From Anoplopoma fimbria (Eukaryota > Chordata > Actinopteri > Perciformes > Anoplopomatidae): DNA of 64,000 nt. A program made the position numbers and the translations under genes. The notes under the pieces were generated by a model that saw nothing but the letters and a program-made list of their open reading frames with translations, was not told where the DNA came from and searched no databases. Position 1 is the stretch's first letter; every line of letters starts with the position of its first letter. Where the stretch lies: contig NC_072471.1 in the NCBI RefSeq assembly GCF_027596085.1, positions 12,466,810 through 12,530,809 on the forward strand. Reading direction: 5' to 3'. Positions 1 through 13,168 of the stretch are shown piece after piece.

Positions 1-1899
1 ACTTCCTGGAGCCTCATAAATTATGTGAAAAACACACTTGCGATATTTTATTGTTTTTAGTATTACAGTGTTGATACAATACTGAAAATAGATTGTGAAT
101 TTAAAGGTTTGGGCTGAGTGTTGTGCTGAGACTCACTTGTTGTGTTTGGTTGAGCCAAAAGAATGAACTTGAAGTGTTTTCAGATCTCAAGAACTTCCTA
201 AACCAGACAGCCAATGCAACTGCCTCTCCACAACAGTTTGGGAATTAATGAAAATGCACAGCTGGTAGTTGTCTCAACATGTCTGCTGTCTCTTGTGAAG
301 GCAGCACAGAGAAGACCTTTTGCTTGTTGCCAGTCTGAGGGTTTGACCTCCGAAATGTTAGTGCATTTCACTTTTGATAGGATTATCTCCTCCATTATTG
401 AGAAAGAAGGGAGTCTTGCAATGCGGTGATGGCTCTCTTTCATGTTTTGTTCCAATCTATAATTGCTTCTTTTCATGAATTATGTGGGGAAAGGTTAGGC
501 TGGTAAATCTTACAGTTGCTTGGCTCTAAACTAGATTATTAGCTGGACCGAAAAAGAAATACAACACTGGATTTAGTGTGGACTTTGTAGACATTTTAGG
601 ATATTTGTATTAATGGGGCTTGTGCTCTTTTATTGTTCTTCTGCTTTCATTCAGCAATTGCAATTGCACACTAAGAACAACAGATGTTTTCCAAACAACA
701 TGCTGTACTATGATGTGTTTTATAGAAAACACTTGGCGATTAAGAGACACACTAGTTGATTGGTACAAAATGATTAGACGGCAAAGATTATTAAGTAGTT
801 GTTTTTTTAAGGCAAATTTTCTTTAAAGCACAAGTTCATCATAGTTAATTCCATTATTCAGAGGGCTTCCCTGTTTTGGTTGGGAGGAGATTATAAAGCA
901 CTGTACTTTTGCAGCTTAATTTAATGACATGTTCTCATGTGCATTGCTGGCAGATGTTCGTTAAAAAGGATTAGAGTGCAGGAAATCTGCAACCCCTCTC
1001 TGCTGTAATTAACCGATACCGCTGATAAATATTTAAAACCTTGGCAGTGACATTGCCACAGAAGGAGGCACCCAAGAGTAGATTAAGATGAATTTTCAGA
1101 GGTTTACTTTAAAAACTACCAAACTCCTCTGTGAGATATTAGAGTATACTTCAAGAGTCTGAGACTTTTGGTTAAAACTTGCTTGAGCTGGAGTGTTTTG
1201 ATGTTAAAGAGCTTGGAGTGATGTGTGATTTGTTGGAACAGATGTGAGGTGCGAACACACATCATCACATACAGTATTATATATTGTCTTTTGGCTGGAT
1301 GTGCAGATGTTGTATCCAGTATTGGAGGAAAAAGTATTATCTAAAAGATGCTGCTTATTATCAGTGTGCATCGGAGCGCGATCGCAGAGGGACTCCAGTA
1401 CCCTTCATGCAAGTCTGAGCCGCACAGCAGCTCTTTCTGGGAAGATCTGTGGAAAATGCCATAAAGCCGATCATCATATCATCCCCTGGAAGTGCTAACA
1501 TCTATATTGAAAGCTAATTCACTGATTATCCTAGTTTTCAGTGAGAAATGAGTCTCGGAACATCCCGCTCCACCGGCTGCCAACTGTCATCTCTTCACTG
1601 TGCAAGCAATGGAGGGAAACAGGGACCATACATTTAATTTAGATACTGAACGAACCACTTCTGTCTCTGCACACTTTAGACACCAGCCAACGGACCAATT
1701 ACTCTATCCATTAATTATTTTGACTCTCTCTCACTAGCCAGATGGAGGGGTAGAAAAGTTTTTGCAAGTCTTCCAAACTAAAAGACTGTGGCACATCAGT
1801 AGAAAATCTAAGTTAATCAGGGCCTAATAAAACCATTATAGAATGATTTGTTATCTGATCTGTCACCTTTATGAATAGAGTTAACCTACTTTAGGCAAC
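1..1899. other. gene-free stretch, nothing recognised
   Basis: AT-leaning sequence with only chance-length open frames on both strands. I see no splice-flanked coding segment, repeat family, promoter or RNA gene that I can support. Confidence 0.6.
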
Positions 1900-2165
1900 A
1901 AAATTCATTATTTTTTTTCGGTTTTGTTGTCTGGCCACCCGATCCTAATTCACCCTTCTTTGGCTCTGTTTTTGGTCTTCACTAACTCCCGAGAAAAATA
2001 TCTGGCTGCCTAATGCTCCAAAATGTTCTCCAGCTTGCATAGCTGTGTTTGTTCAGTGCTAAGCATGTGGTGTACAGTGAGTTTTTTGGAGCTTTTTCGT
2101 TGAAAAAAACCTTTCTGGGAGCAGTGAGAGTGAAAAGTAAAGATGACAGCCAGACAACTAAACAA
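1900..2165 (+). repeat. teleost interspersed repeat, family B (copy 1 of 5)
   Basis: The core (a 'tttggtcttcactaactcc' segment followed by an 'aatatctggctgc' segment) matches, with divergence, segments near 39.5 and 59.9 kb in the same orientation and near 24.5 and 45.1 kb in the opposite orientation. Recurrence inside the window shows it is an interspersed repeat. From memory it resembles a family that is very common in percomorph fish. Boundaries are approximate and no coding capacity is visible. Confidence 0.6.
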
Positions 2166-4124
2166 TGAACTGAACTTGTTACAAAGCTCTCATCTTATCA
2201 AGGGGCAGTCGTTTTAAACAAGAGTCTATGTTCACCTGACAGTGCACTTTCCAAAGGTAACATGTCATTTACCCAGAGGGGGCGAAACTACAGACACATA
2301 CTCTTAATTTATTGAGAAATGAAACACCATTTATATTGGCTTAGACTCTAACTAAGTAATTCTCCTCTGCCGCTCATTAACATTAGCAATTTCCTCTGTA
2401 TAGATGAGAAAAGAAAGCTGATTGAGATTCAGATCAAAATTAAAAGAGCTTAAGTACTGAGCAAATAAACAGCCCACTTTACCTTCACTGGTACGGCGTG
2501 AAGTTACGAGCAACCGGAGGATTGAGGCATTCTCGAATGTAAAAAAAACACTAAAAACATCATCTCTCAACACCCTGTGAAACATCAGCATCAACAGCAG
2601 GGGAAGGGCGACAACTGAAGTTTTATTTCCCTGCCGCTGCTATCAAGATTTAGCGTTGGTTCACCTCTTACATTAAAGCAATGATAATCTTTCTGACAAC
2701 TCCTGCATTAGTCAGAGCTTCCGGAAATGGAACACTTTGCAAAATGTAGTGTAAGCCGTGAGAGAGAAGCTATCTTCAGAATGGTTATGAACTGTGTAAA
2801 TCCATCAACCAGACCCATGCCATCTCTCATGAAATACCTTATCGCGCTGCTGATGAATGAGAGAGGTCGCGAATCAGTTTTGGGACATGACAGATATTTA
2901 TCAGTTTAAATGTGGACTATTTTGATTAGTTCCTTTGAAAGAAGCAGAATTTGACGTTATCAGAGAGCCGCATGACCATTTTTACCCTTCAGTCATCTGG
3001 AGGAAGTCATTCATGTTTATATACCTTAATGTTTAAGCTATTGTTCTATATTTTTGTCTGATGCAGCAGCTGTGATTTTCAAGTAGTACAGACAGAGAAA
3101 ATACCTCAAATATAAGTCTTAACTGAGATCTGGCCCAAAGCTGTATTGCAATCTTTTTAACCTCCTATGAGCCGGTGCCAGCCTCAGATCCGCAGCCAGA
3201 AGTCTTCTGCATTTTCCAAAATCTGGTTTAAGACTTTTATCATCAGGGACCCAAAGCTTTGAAACGACCGTATGTTCATGCTTTAATGTTTAGTTTGGAA
3301 TTACATTACTCTCATTACTCATTTTTAAACTATTTGCGTTTAATCGTTATTTTGTGTATAGATACAAATTCCTATCAACACCGTTGTGCAGCATTGCAAA
3401 CAGTCTATACTGAGATTAAATAATTCACTTGGCTTCTTCTGATGAAAGGATTTTATTTTTTTTGTAACAGAGTTGAAACATTGTCCAACAATATTTTTTT
3501 GCTCATTGTGACAAAGAAATGTCTCATGTTAAAACTAGATTTTTTTAAATGATTTAATCATAAGAATGGTTATGGCAAGAAGAAAACGCACAATCTGCCG
3601 ACAGAACAAGATGTTCTGTAAGAATGAATATGAAATGCTAAAATGTCTCTGTAGTCATTTAATCAGCAGCTCAATAGAAGAGACAAGAAAAGCCTCTGAG
3701 CCATTTCCACTGTGTGCTAAAAAAAATCCCAAAAATGTAGAACTATATTGTTCAAATGTTCCTGCTCATCCTTTTTTTGTAATACCAGTGGTGGCAGCAG
3801 TGTTGGCTTTTAGAACACTTTTCACTTATAAATATGTAATAGGAAAACTTGTTATGTAGGATATGTATGTTAAGTTGATGCTTAATCAGATATCATCAAT
3901 CAAGTAATTGCTTAAGTTTTTTTTTTTTTTTTTTTTTTTGCCTTTTTGGGCATGTAGAGCAAAATGAGCTTTTAGAGCTTATTTGTAGAAAATAGTCGCC
4001 TGTATAGCCAAAAAGGATGCTGCTGAGAGCCCCAAAAAGCTCAAAACGATGTGAACTAATGGGAGCTACAGAACCAAGTCCTACATGGTGTGCTTTCATC
4101 ACTAGAGCAACAGCTTTCACTTAT
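2166..4124. other. gene-free stretch with a poly(T) tract
   Basis: No gene supported. The longest open frame (3566-3859, 97 codons) has no recognisable domain and no convincing splice sites. A poly(T) run lies at about 3918-3939. Confidence 0.5.
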
Positions 4125-4250
4125 CAGGGTACTCGTAGGGTCTTAAAGGTATTAAAACGTCCCTACATTGGCATTAAATTCAATCTAAGTGGTATTAAAA
4201 AGCTCTCAAAAAGTCTTAAATTTAACTTGGTAATTCCTGGAGGTACCCTG
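4125..4250. mobile_element. short non-autonomous DNA-transposon-like element
   Basis: A 126-bp segment that starts with CAGGGTA and ends with the reverse complement TACCCTG. The interior carries repeated 'gtcttaaa'/'gtattaaa' words on one strand, a pattern I associate with a common vertebrate MITE-like repeat. No clear target-site duplication is seen. Class is inferred from the termini only. Confidence 0.4.
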
Positions 4251-6169
4251 ACATGCAAGTAGTCATTTTTATTATATAGATATTCATTATGGTCACTTAA
4301 AAGCAACTGACTCAAGAGAGTCCACTCGTGGACACAGTGGCTGCTAAGAAAAGTGACATACTGATACCTTAATGTAATATTATTAAAAACAACCAAGCTA
4401 CATGCAGTACATTAGACACTTGGTTTTATTTAGTCTATAAATCAGTAGCTGGAAATAGTGGACCCCATTTCAATGTGTTCATTGTTAGACAGAAAGTTGC
4501 CACAGTGTTTTCATCAGTTTTAGAAAAAAAGATAATTAGCATGACTAAATAACAAAATACTTTCCAGCTCTTCATGTGAACCAGCAAGTGGTTCAGTCTC
4601 AGTCTCCTGTGATGCCACAGATTCACCGAGAGGGTCAGTCTAATTATGCATCTGAGGGCAGCGGGTTCATTATCTTCAGGTAAATTAACATCTAAAGAGA
4701 GAAAAAAAAAAATACACTCTTTACAGTGAGACCCTGTCACACGCATGACACTACTCTAGGCTCTGAATTGATAATCACTTTTGGGAGAGAGATATGTGTG
4801 AGGACATGAGCTAAAGAAGTGTGTGGGTGTGTGTCCTGGTGAAGGGGGTATGGCAGTATTAATGATTACTGTGAGTCCTGTCTGTCCACACTCTATGAGT
4901 TATGTGTTTGCACAATTCTAATTGCATTGAGTAGAGAAAAAAGGCCAACACCATGTTCAAAGGAGGAAGGGACCCGCATGTCAGACACTAACTTTCACTC
5001 TGCTGCTGCAGCACAGCTTGATGAAGTGATATTGAAGATGTGGTTAATGTGTTTTTAGCATAGCCAGCATTCCTGTGAATTCAATCAGAATTCATCCTAA
5101 AGATAACATACAAATCCAGGCAGATCTCGAGGAGCAGGTAGAGGAGAGGAGGAATTTAGAAGGGGATGTTTAATTCTAAATTCAAAGTGGCAGCACCCCG
5201 CACTCCACTGCCTCGCACACCTATCACAGGAAATTGTATAATAGGTATCCATTTGTCAAATTAGATCAGAGGCTGATATTGAGGTATGACTCCTATGGGA
5301 TTCCATCAGGCAGCGAGGATATTTTCAATAGGCATTATTGCGTTTTGCAGTCTCATGCCGCTCAGATTGGATAGCAGGCTGCAGCATCCACTGTGCTGGA
5401 ACTAGCAGACTGTCTCTTTCTCTATCTTTCATCTCCTTCTGCAATGTATCATTTTCTCTTACCTTTTTCATGAACCCTTTTTAACATAGTCCCTGCCCAG
5501 CGTATGTTATGGTACAGTACAGTATCATTTATATCAAATTTCACAACTTTAACAACTCAAAGATAGAAATGCAACCTTAATGCCCCATATTTTATTGTCT
5601 TTCTGTAACTAGACCCTGAATAATAACTACTACTTGGGTGTGCTACATTAGGACCATAATCTACCTACTAAGATATTAAACCCATAATATAGGATGCTTG
5701 AACAGGGCATGTAGTTTATTCAAACACTGGTGCATTAACTTCTGCGGGTTGACTTGTTTGGACAGCTTTGGTAATGCGTTTGTAATAACTATCTTGAGTA
5801 ACCCAAAAAAATGCAGTAAAACGTCTGAAAAAGTGTTTCTGATCCAAGTGAAAGAGTCAGTCATCGGTAACTGAACTCTCTTGGTCTATTTATTACAAGG
5901 CAGGTAACCAAGATGTTCCCCAATGTGAATACAAGTTACTTTTGTTTGCAGGCCCTGGCTCTCTTGTAAGGAGGCAGTTTTAGCCTTACAAAGAAAATTA
6001 TAACAATGTCAACCTGTCTCAGACGGTATGCACCACATCAGTAAACGTGTGGCTGCACTTTTAATATGAACTACATGACATTTTGCTTAGCTGCAAAATG
6101 TCAAGGTGTATGCTGCACTGGTTGGGCTGTGGATTTGCTGTCCTGGTGGAAACAAAGCACTGTCCCTAT
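4251..6169. other. gene-free stretch, nothing recognised
   Basis: No coding exon, RNA gene or repeat family that I can support. Open frames are of chance length with no domain signature. Confidence 0.55.
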
Positions 6170-6350
6170 TGTATATGTTCAACCTGTGATGTATTGTTTT
6201 ATTTTGCTTAAATGTCTTTAATTAGCTTTCATTTAATTAGTAGAATGAGTCGGTACCCAGAGCAAGGCTCACGCATCCCAGAGTTGAACAACTATCCATC
6301 CGTTGGCAAATAAACCGAGGCGGAGTTCTGACGAAGGCTATTTTGTACAT
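6170..6350. repeat. duplicated homeodomain-motif element, copy 1
   Basis: First of two diverged direct copies about 492 bp apart. A 23-bp segment at 6216-6238 containing TAATTAG and TTTAATT is identical to 6708-6730. Similarity continues for more than 100 bp downstream: a 'gcaaggctc' block, then 'agagtt', then 'tctgac', then 'aggct', in the same order and at nearly the same spacing. TAATTA is the core site of many homeodomain proteins, so a duplicated cis-regulatory element is a reasonable inference, but that function is not shown by the sequence. Confidence 0.6.
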
Positions 6351-6654
6351 GTAGAAGGCAATTTGAGTCCAGTGCGGGAATGAAAACTACCACATAAGAA
6401 ATAATTTCTGAATGTACATACTTTAAATCTACTACGCAGATTTAGAAAAAAAAGATGATGTCAAAATTTGGTTAGTTTTTATGAAAATCTTTTCATGTTT
6501 AATATGTGGACACTTTAAGGCTAGAATGCAACACATAGCTGTTTATATTTAGGTCACTCATCTTAAATTAAAAATGGATTTGACAGTGGGATGTTTGTTC
6601 TTAGCTTTGTCATTGCAGCCTTCCTACTGGATAAGCATGTCTTAACACTGACTC

Positions 6655-6850
6655 TCATAACCTGTGGCAAGCAACCTCTGTTGAATGGTTTTATCTTGCC
6701 CAAATGGCTTTAATTAGCTTTCATTTAATTGGGAAAAGGAGAAGATGCCCAGGGCAAGGCTCTCGCAACCTTAGAGTTAAGGGGAACTCTCTATCAGTTA
6801 ACAAATTAGTCTGAAGTAGTGCTCTGACACAGGCTTTTTTACAGTCTGCA
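6655..6850. repeat. duplicated homeodomain-motif element, copy 2
   Basis: Second direct copy of the element at about 6170-6350. The shared 23-mer is at 6708-6730, followed by collinear blocks ('cccagggcaaggctc', 'agagtta', 'gctctgacacaggct'). Divergence outside the core is substantial, so the duplication is old while the TAATTA core was kept unchanged. It could instead be two copies of an unrecognised dispersed repeat. Confidence 0.6.
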
Positions 6851-9344
6851 CATCAGGAGCTGATTGAAACAGGCCTTCAGTGGTAAAAAAAAACAACTAA
6901 TAAAAAAAAAGACGCAAATGCTGTTATAAAACACAGGAGAAAATGATGATGTGTCAAGCCATGTCCAACACTGGAGAGGAAACAGAGGGAGTTGACGGTT
7001 TCATGAAGAAGTCATTTATGAGCGTTTTATCTTCTGTCACATCTGACGCATGGTAAAGTTTATCTGCATACAGTCGCATATCACAAAGTGAGAGTGCGTG
7101 AGTGCCAACTCTATGTGAGATGAAATAAAATTGATCTTATTTGATGGATCTTTATGAACAACTCCGTGTTTGATATTTTCACTCAGTCCACCCATTTGGT
7201 TGAGTGCAGCCTAGATTGATCACCAACTGTTTGACAACTGCTTCTTCCTATTTTAAAGATAGTTCTTATATATTTCACCACATGCATTTGCAAGAAATAC
7301 CAAAAATGTTATGCTAGGACAGAATAGTGTAAGCTTTTATCCCATGTGTTTATTGGTACTGTAAGGATTAGGTGGTTGCTGCCGCCATTCTGCTGAACAG
7401 GTTGTCAATAAGTAAGCTTCTGGCAAAATATAGAAAAATTGTGTCACCCAAGAATGCTGCAGATGAAGGGCATCCTCACCAGCTGAGCCACCGTGAATGT
7501 TTACCCACACACGTCATTCAAATGACAGAGGGGTTGAATTCCTCTGATTCTGACCTCTCCCTAGTGCCACCGGTCCTCTGTGCACCCATTACCAAGCAGA
7601 CTTAGTAAATTGAACTAATCATCTTTGATTAAGTACAGACTCCGGGCTTGTGATGCAGCAAAGACAAAGGTCATTCTTCATAATGCGATATGACATCGCA
7701 GATGGAATCGCAGAGGCAGTGTGCCGTGGCGTGCATGCACATAGCACGGGGGTTAGGAGGGGAGTGGGGACAGTAATTGCACATTATTTGTTTAGACGGA
7801 TCTGAAGACGGCCTGACTGTACGATGTGAATACTTACTGGAAAGTTAGCAACATAATACTGCTGTAAATTACAGCCAAAACACAACAGCCATGTAGTTTA
7901 GGCTTGAGTGAGCAATCGCCTGGCTGAATGTATTTAATAAGAATATATTTATAATCACAGTTGTCAGGATGTAACATGTAATAAGCAGTCAAGGATGCAA
8001 AGAGAGAAGGCATAGACATTCTTATCTTTGTAGTGGTAATTCATGCATAAACGTCTTCTTTAGCTTGGCAGGGAAACCAATAGAGACTCAAAAGATTTGA
8101 GATTTCTCTGCAGTGTCAATATTTCATGGGTTTGTTTTTAATGTCAAAAATAGAGGATAACTCCACCTTATTATAACAATTTCTAAATCTAAAGTGTGCT
8201 GAGGCGATGTTCTGTTTCATTTTCATCACTAGACATTTTTGAAGCACGACGAGGCCCAGAATGTCCCCCTCCTCTAAATGTTTGCGACTCGAGGAAACAC
8301 TGCAGTGAGACGCAGACACCTGGCTGACAGGGAAAATATCGGCACCCCAGTACTGAGGGCCAGCCTCTCACTGCCATCAGCTGTGTTTGCAACAAGGTGT
8401 CAGGGCTTTGCAGTTTCATCGTCAGGCAGAGTTTCACATGAATATGCAAAGCGTTGGGACTGCCAAGCTGCCAAAAGCTGGAGTGGAGCAGAACTGGTAC
8501 AGCACAGCCCATCGCTATTGTAAAGATCTAAGCCTCTTCTGCTGGAAGTACACGTGATTTGTTTTTTACACCGAGGTGAGCGCTCTGTGGCTTACAAATT
8601 GCGCCATCAAAGAGTATTTACTGCATTATTGCTGTGATTTTGCTCTGTCCATTGCTTTTTTTTTTTTACTTAATGACAAACCCATTTACTAATAATTCTC
8701 CGTAGGGGCATGATTGCACCTGACAAATGTTATTTTGAAAGGTCATATAAGCAATTTTTTTATTTATTAACCATGTTTAAAAATGCTCAGGGAACATTTT
8801 TTTTTACATATTTCATTTGATGTTGCAGTACAGGTGCAGGAGGAGTTTTTTTCCTTTCTTTAACAATGATGAAACAATTTACTTAAGTCAATATCAGATT
8901 ACAAAAACAATTACCACATTTGTTTTCCACAATATTGTTAAATTACTTATAATCCATTTACGTCTTTGGGCATTCATTTCACAAACAAGAAGTAGCTCAT
9001 TCAAGTGTGCTTCTAGACCCAAATGTTTGCAAAGCTACTTACCAGCACTTCGTGTCTGCAGGGAATGCAAAGCTTGCCTTGTTTATAAGAGAGGGAGAAA
9101 TATAATTTGAATAAGCTTTTAATCTGTGGAGAGATGATCCAAAGGACTCAGCTGCCGTTGCTTCCCATTTCAGGACACAATTTCCTTATAATAATGGGCC
9201 TCTATTATCATTCTGCGGCACATACACCAGTGAACAAGAGGAAAATCATCTAACGAGAAGATTGAAGACAGAAGGAGAGATGTCGAACTTACAGTTCTGA
9301 TCTGCTTAAAGGTAACAGGAAGATACTGTCAAAAGTATTACTTA
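6851..9344. other. gene-free stretch, nothing recognised
   Basis: No coding feature supported. Overlapping open frames on both strands around 8.19-8.52 kb are of chance length and match no family I know. Confidence 0.5.
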
Positions 9345-9770
9345 GCCTACTTGTTCCCCAGGGAGCACTCCTATAATGGCCATGTGCTACTACCATTCAT
9401 TTGAATTAAAGTTCTGATTTTATTTTATCTTTAACCACATGTTGAGTCAGATGAAAACTATGTGTTGTGATTGTGAGAGCAGTCAAAAAGCAAGCAGAGA
9501 AGTCTTAACAGTTAGCTAAAGTAATAAACACTTATAATTAGCTGAAAGTAATGTATAAACAGCTGTATAAGTTAACAGAAAATTAATGGATAAACAGTTA
9601 AAATAATGAGATAAGAGTGATGGATAAACAGTTAAAATAATGAGATAAGAGTGATGGATAAACAGTTAAAATAATGAGATAAGAGTGATGGAGAAACAGT
9701 TGAAATACTTAACTGAAAATGATCTGACAGGGCTGTGGGAACAAATCAGAAAAAAATTATACTTAAAGTG
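9345..9770 (-). mobile_element. hAT-like non-autonomous element with internal minisatellite, copy 1
   Basis: Reverse-oriented relative of the element at 35141-35742. Shared collinear blocks, read on this strand, include 'ctacttgttccccagg', 'tgaaaactatgtgttgtgattg', 'agcaagcagagaagtctt' and a terminal block like 'cagggctgtgggaac'. The termini are decayed and no target duplication is apparent. The interior carries the 34-bp tandem repeat annotated separately. Confidence 0.55.
9585..9712. repeat. 34-bp minisatellite, about 3.7 units
   Basis: Units begin at about 9585, 9619, 9653 and 9687 with an exact 34-bp period. The inner units are identical and begin 'gatggataaacagttaaaat'. The last unit is diverged (gagaaacagttgaaat). 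The array is the internal tandem domain of the surrounding hAT-like element. Confidence 0.9.
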
Positions 9771-12554
9771 GAGTTATAGTAAAGTACAAGAAAGCATTCA
9801 TTAAGAGCAGATTGTACTGCGCCATTGTGAGTTTTTAAAAAGAATGTTTGAAATGTCCATTTTCTTCATTAGCTTCCATTGTTGTGACAGTCTGGAGATA
9901 AACTGGCTGAATTTGCTGAGTCATGTATATGGCGTTCGAGGACAGACATCACTTGGCTAATTGCCGCTCTAAAAGACAACAAAACAACTCTTAGCGCTTG
10001 ACAAATTTAGACAATAGACAATTAAGTGCACTTGAAATCATTGAGTTATCATCAAGGCTCTTTATCGGGCTGTAATTATTCTTTTTTTTGCAAATGTTTG
10101 TGAGGGTAAAAAACAGTATTCATAAGCAGCCAGTGTACAGCTGAGATTTCAGAGGGCAGAATTAAACTTGCAAATTTCTATCATCTGTGATTAATGCCAA
10201 TACATATTCACCACCAAAAACAAAATTAATGTTGAAACCACTCAGGGAGAGAAGATGAAAATCAGGGCTGTGCTAAAGATACTGATTGCAGTAGTATGGT
10301 GGAGGATCAAACCCCCATCGACTGGTGGGATTCTTCAGTTGTGTTATGAGTTGAATGCTAACAACAATTACAAAGAAACCCGGGGAGTTTGAGATAACAC
10401 GTTATTGGTATTCCTGATCAGCTGCGTTATGCTTCAATGTAACTCTCACATTAACTTCTAATTGTGGTGATAAGAAACGCAGAAAATGAGAATGTGCCCT
10501 AAATTCATATCTCCTTGGGGGATTAGAAAGCTGTTTCTGTTACAATCTTGGAATAAAAAATGGTTCCTGGTGGAGGCAGAAAATGCTACAGCAAAAACAT
10601 GATTTTCTACAAACACGAAGAAGCCTCATTTTTTCAAACCGCACACACTGAATCTGCAGAAGCCGGAATCAGAGTAACATCACTGGGTGTGAGCAGGCTA
10701 GTCCTGCATTAGGGTTAGGATAATTGACTGCGGTGATTTACTTTCAACCAGTTTAGTTTCTGGCAACGCTGAAATCCACCTCATTTGCAGAATTTCACAG
10801 AGAGATATTTAATGCTGAGAGGCATCGGGACACCCTCGCTCTGCTGCTGCTGCTTTACAGCAGCCGTCCAGCTAAGCAGCTGAGTGTAAGTGTAATTATT
10901 GTTCAGGCAATGTTCCCGATCTCAGAAAAATACCAAAACCGATCAAACTGTCAATGGATAATATTTAAGACTGCCACATTAGATGCACAGTGTAAATAGG
11001 GCACAGTATCAAGACACTCAAACTTTAATATGTCTACAAAATGTGTCTGATATGTTTACTCTACAGCGACATAATGTGCTCAGTAATGAATGCATTGACT
11101 TCTAGTAATGATGCTGCTTCTTGAATAGCTCCCTCGACAACAGATGTTTTATTTTTTTTCTCCATTGCTAGCCAATTTCCTGTATATGAGCAGGCCTATT
11201 TGTGCTGTCGCTTCAGGTGCAATGACTAATGCTAATAAGCTCCCCTCCGCAAAGATCACCTCAGCTAGTGTATTGGCGTTGTCTGTTGTGAATGCTGATA
11301 ATTGCTTTTACAGTAAGTCACACGTCTCCACGATGAATCATGGCTTTCACCGGCACGTCACGGATTCGTGTTTACCTCAGAGATTGCATCAAAACCCAGG
11401 AGCCCCTCCTCAATGTTTCACTCCTGTCCGTGAAGAGGCTCCGGGGGTATCTGAGAGTGAGCCAATCACATTTCATTTTGCCCCCTCACCATCCAAACAC
11501 AGCACCCTGCATTCGGGGGAGGTTTCACATATTCAAATTTGACTTCTAAACTCAGAAGATGAAGCGCTGAGAAAACGATGTTGGAAAAAAAATAATTTTA
11601 GTCAAACTGTTTTAGCATTGTGTGATTATGTGAACTTGCTTTTGCAGTTGTGTGATGTTCCGATAACGACATTAGAATGGTAACTGTTTATAAAATACAG
11701 CTCTTGAGATGTCGCGCAATGCGGGCCGCACATAATAAATGTGGAAATAAAACCAACAGCATCTGTGATAGTCTTCCCAGACTTTAGTTTAGGGTGTATC
11801 GGGACCCTGTATAATAAAATCATGTTTAATAGGCTGCTTTGTCAGAATGAAAAGGGTTCCCGACACCAGCTACACCCTGAGAAATCCCAGCAGCAAAGGA
11901 TTGTGGGGCAGGGAGCCTATGCATAGTCCCAATGATTATCCTGTTCCAGGGGAGCTTCATGGCATGAGGAGCGTGGAGTTTCTAACTCTCAATTAACATT
12001 ATCACAACCATGTTGGAGGGGGTTAATAAGTGCATGAATTTAGTGTGTGTGTCGTTGTGTGTGTGTATGTAGAAGATAACAATGGCTGAGGGTTGTCAAA
12101 CTGATTTTTTTTTGCCCCATAAAGCCATCATGCTGTGCGTGTGGCTGCCATGTCGCCTCAGCCAATTAAAAATCAATTATTTAGCTCAAAGTCTTTGCGC
12201 CTGCTAATCGACTATGTGTGCTTGGATTGATAAGGCTCATCGTTGCTGTTGATGCTCTTACACGTTGATCACCACCATATTACAGCAAAAGCTTTATTTT
12301 TAATCTGGCAGATTTGGAGCTAACAGTCAGAAATTTGTTCAGGGTCATAAATTAATTATCCTGCTTTGCTCCCAAATTAAACTTTTTGAAGATTTCAAAT
12401 ATTTGCTTTACATTTGCCGGAGAATATGAGACATAATTCCTAGAGTCTCCGTTGGTTGCTCAGCAGCAGGTTCAACTGTGAAAATGCATGTTTAAACTTG
12501 AGATAGTTATAGCTTGTTAATTAGGGAGTTTTTGAGGTGCTGGCAGGTGGATTT
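9771..12554. other. gene-free stretch, nothing recognised
   Basis: No gene supported. The 132-codon open frame at 11144-11542 lacks any domain or splice context I can recognise. Several AT-rich patches with TAAT words occur, which is unremarkable at this base composition. Confidence 0.5.
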
Positions 12555-12670
12555 TGTTAAGAAATGAAAACGAAAAAAATAGCTAGCTATCTTCCTTGTT
12601 TCCAGTCGTTACGCTAAGCTAAACTAACCAGCTGTTGGCTTTAGCTGGTATTGATCTTTACAACTGTTTC
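12555..12670. repeat. teleost interspersed repeat, family A (copy 1 of 3)
   Basis: Contains 'tttccagtcgttacgctaag' followed by 'aaccagctgttggct'. It is recognisably the same family as segments at about 47.75-47.95 and 61.62-61.93 kb, all built around 'gctaagctaa' words. I know this as a very abundant percomorph repeat. Ends are approximate. Confidence 0.6.
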
Positions 12671-12849
12671 TGCTGCACCCACTTTTAAGTGTTTTTCTTT
12701 GGTTTACTGTTTCATTTGCACAAATAATTGTTTGCTGGTGTGCTTTATCTTCCACAATAGATACATTATCTTTTTCTACGGACCATTTCATTGCATTTAT
12801 GCGTCTTCTTGCCTCCAGTCCAGTCTGAGGCTTCATACTTCTAACTATA

Positions 12850-13168
12850 TATATTTTTTTTAATCAATGCATTTTTTTCTTGATTTATCAATTATGTCAG
12901 AAAACGGTGAGAAACATGAATCAGTGCTGTCCGAAGCCCAAGATGAAGTCCCTAAACTACTTGTTTTGTCCCGACTCAAATCTATTGAGTTTACTGTCAT
13001 AGAGGAGTAAAGAAGCCAGAAAATATTCAAACTTTAGTGGCTGGAATCAGATGATTTTTATCTTTTTTTCTAAAAAAAAAAAAAAAATTCAAATAGATGA
13101 ATCAATTATCAAAATAGTTGTCGATTTATTAAATTGTTGACAACTGGTTAATCTTTGCAGCTCTAGTC
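12850..13168. mobile_element. teleost interspersed repeat (non-autonomous DNA element type)
   Basis: A segment that I recognise as a common fish repeat. It has 'gtccgaagcccaagatga' near the left, 'tactgtcatagaggagtaaag' words in the middle, and a right end with 'gttgacaactggttaatc' leading to 'tttgcagctctag'. The left end has complementary 'atcaat' words. An A-rich tract lies at about 13073-13087. Recognition is from memory; the exact family name is not claimed. Confidence 0.55.

Noticed and set aside
9585..9712. CRISPR-like direct repeats
   Set aside because: Head-to-tail 34-bp units without unique spacers, inside a transposon-like element in a vertebrate genome; this is a minisatellite.
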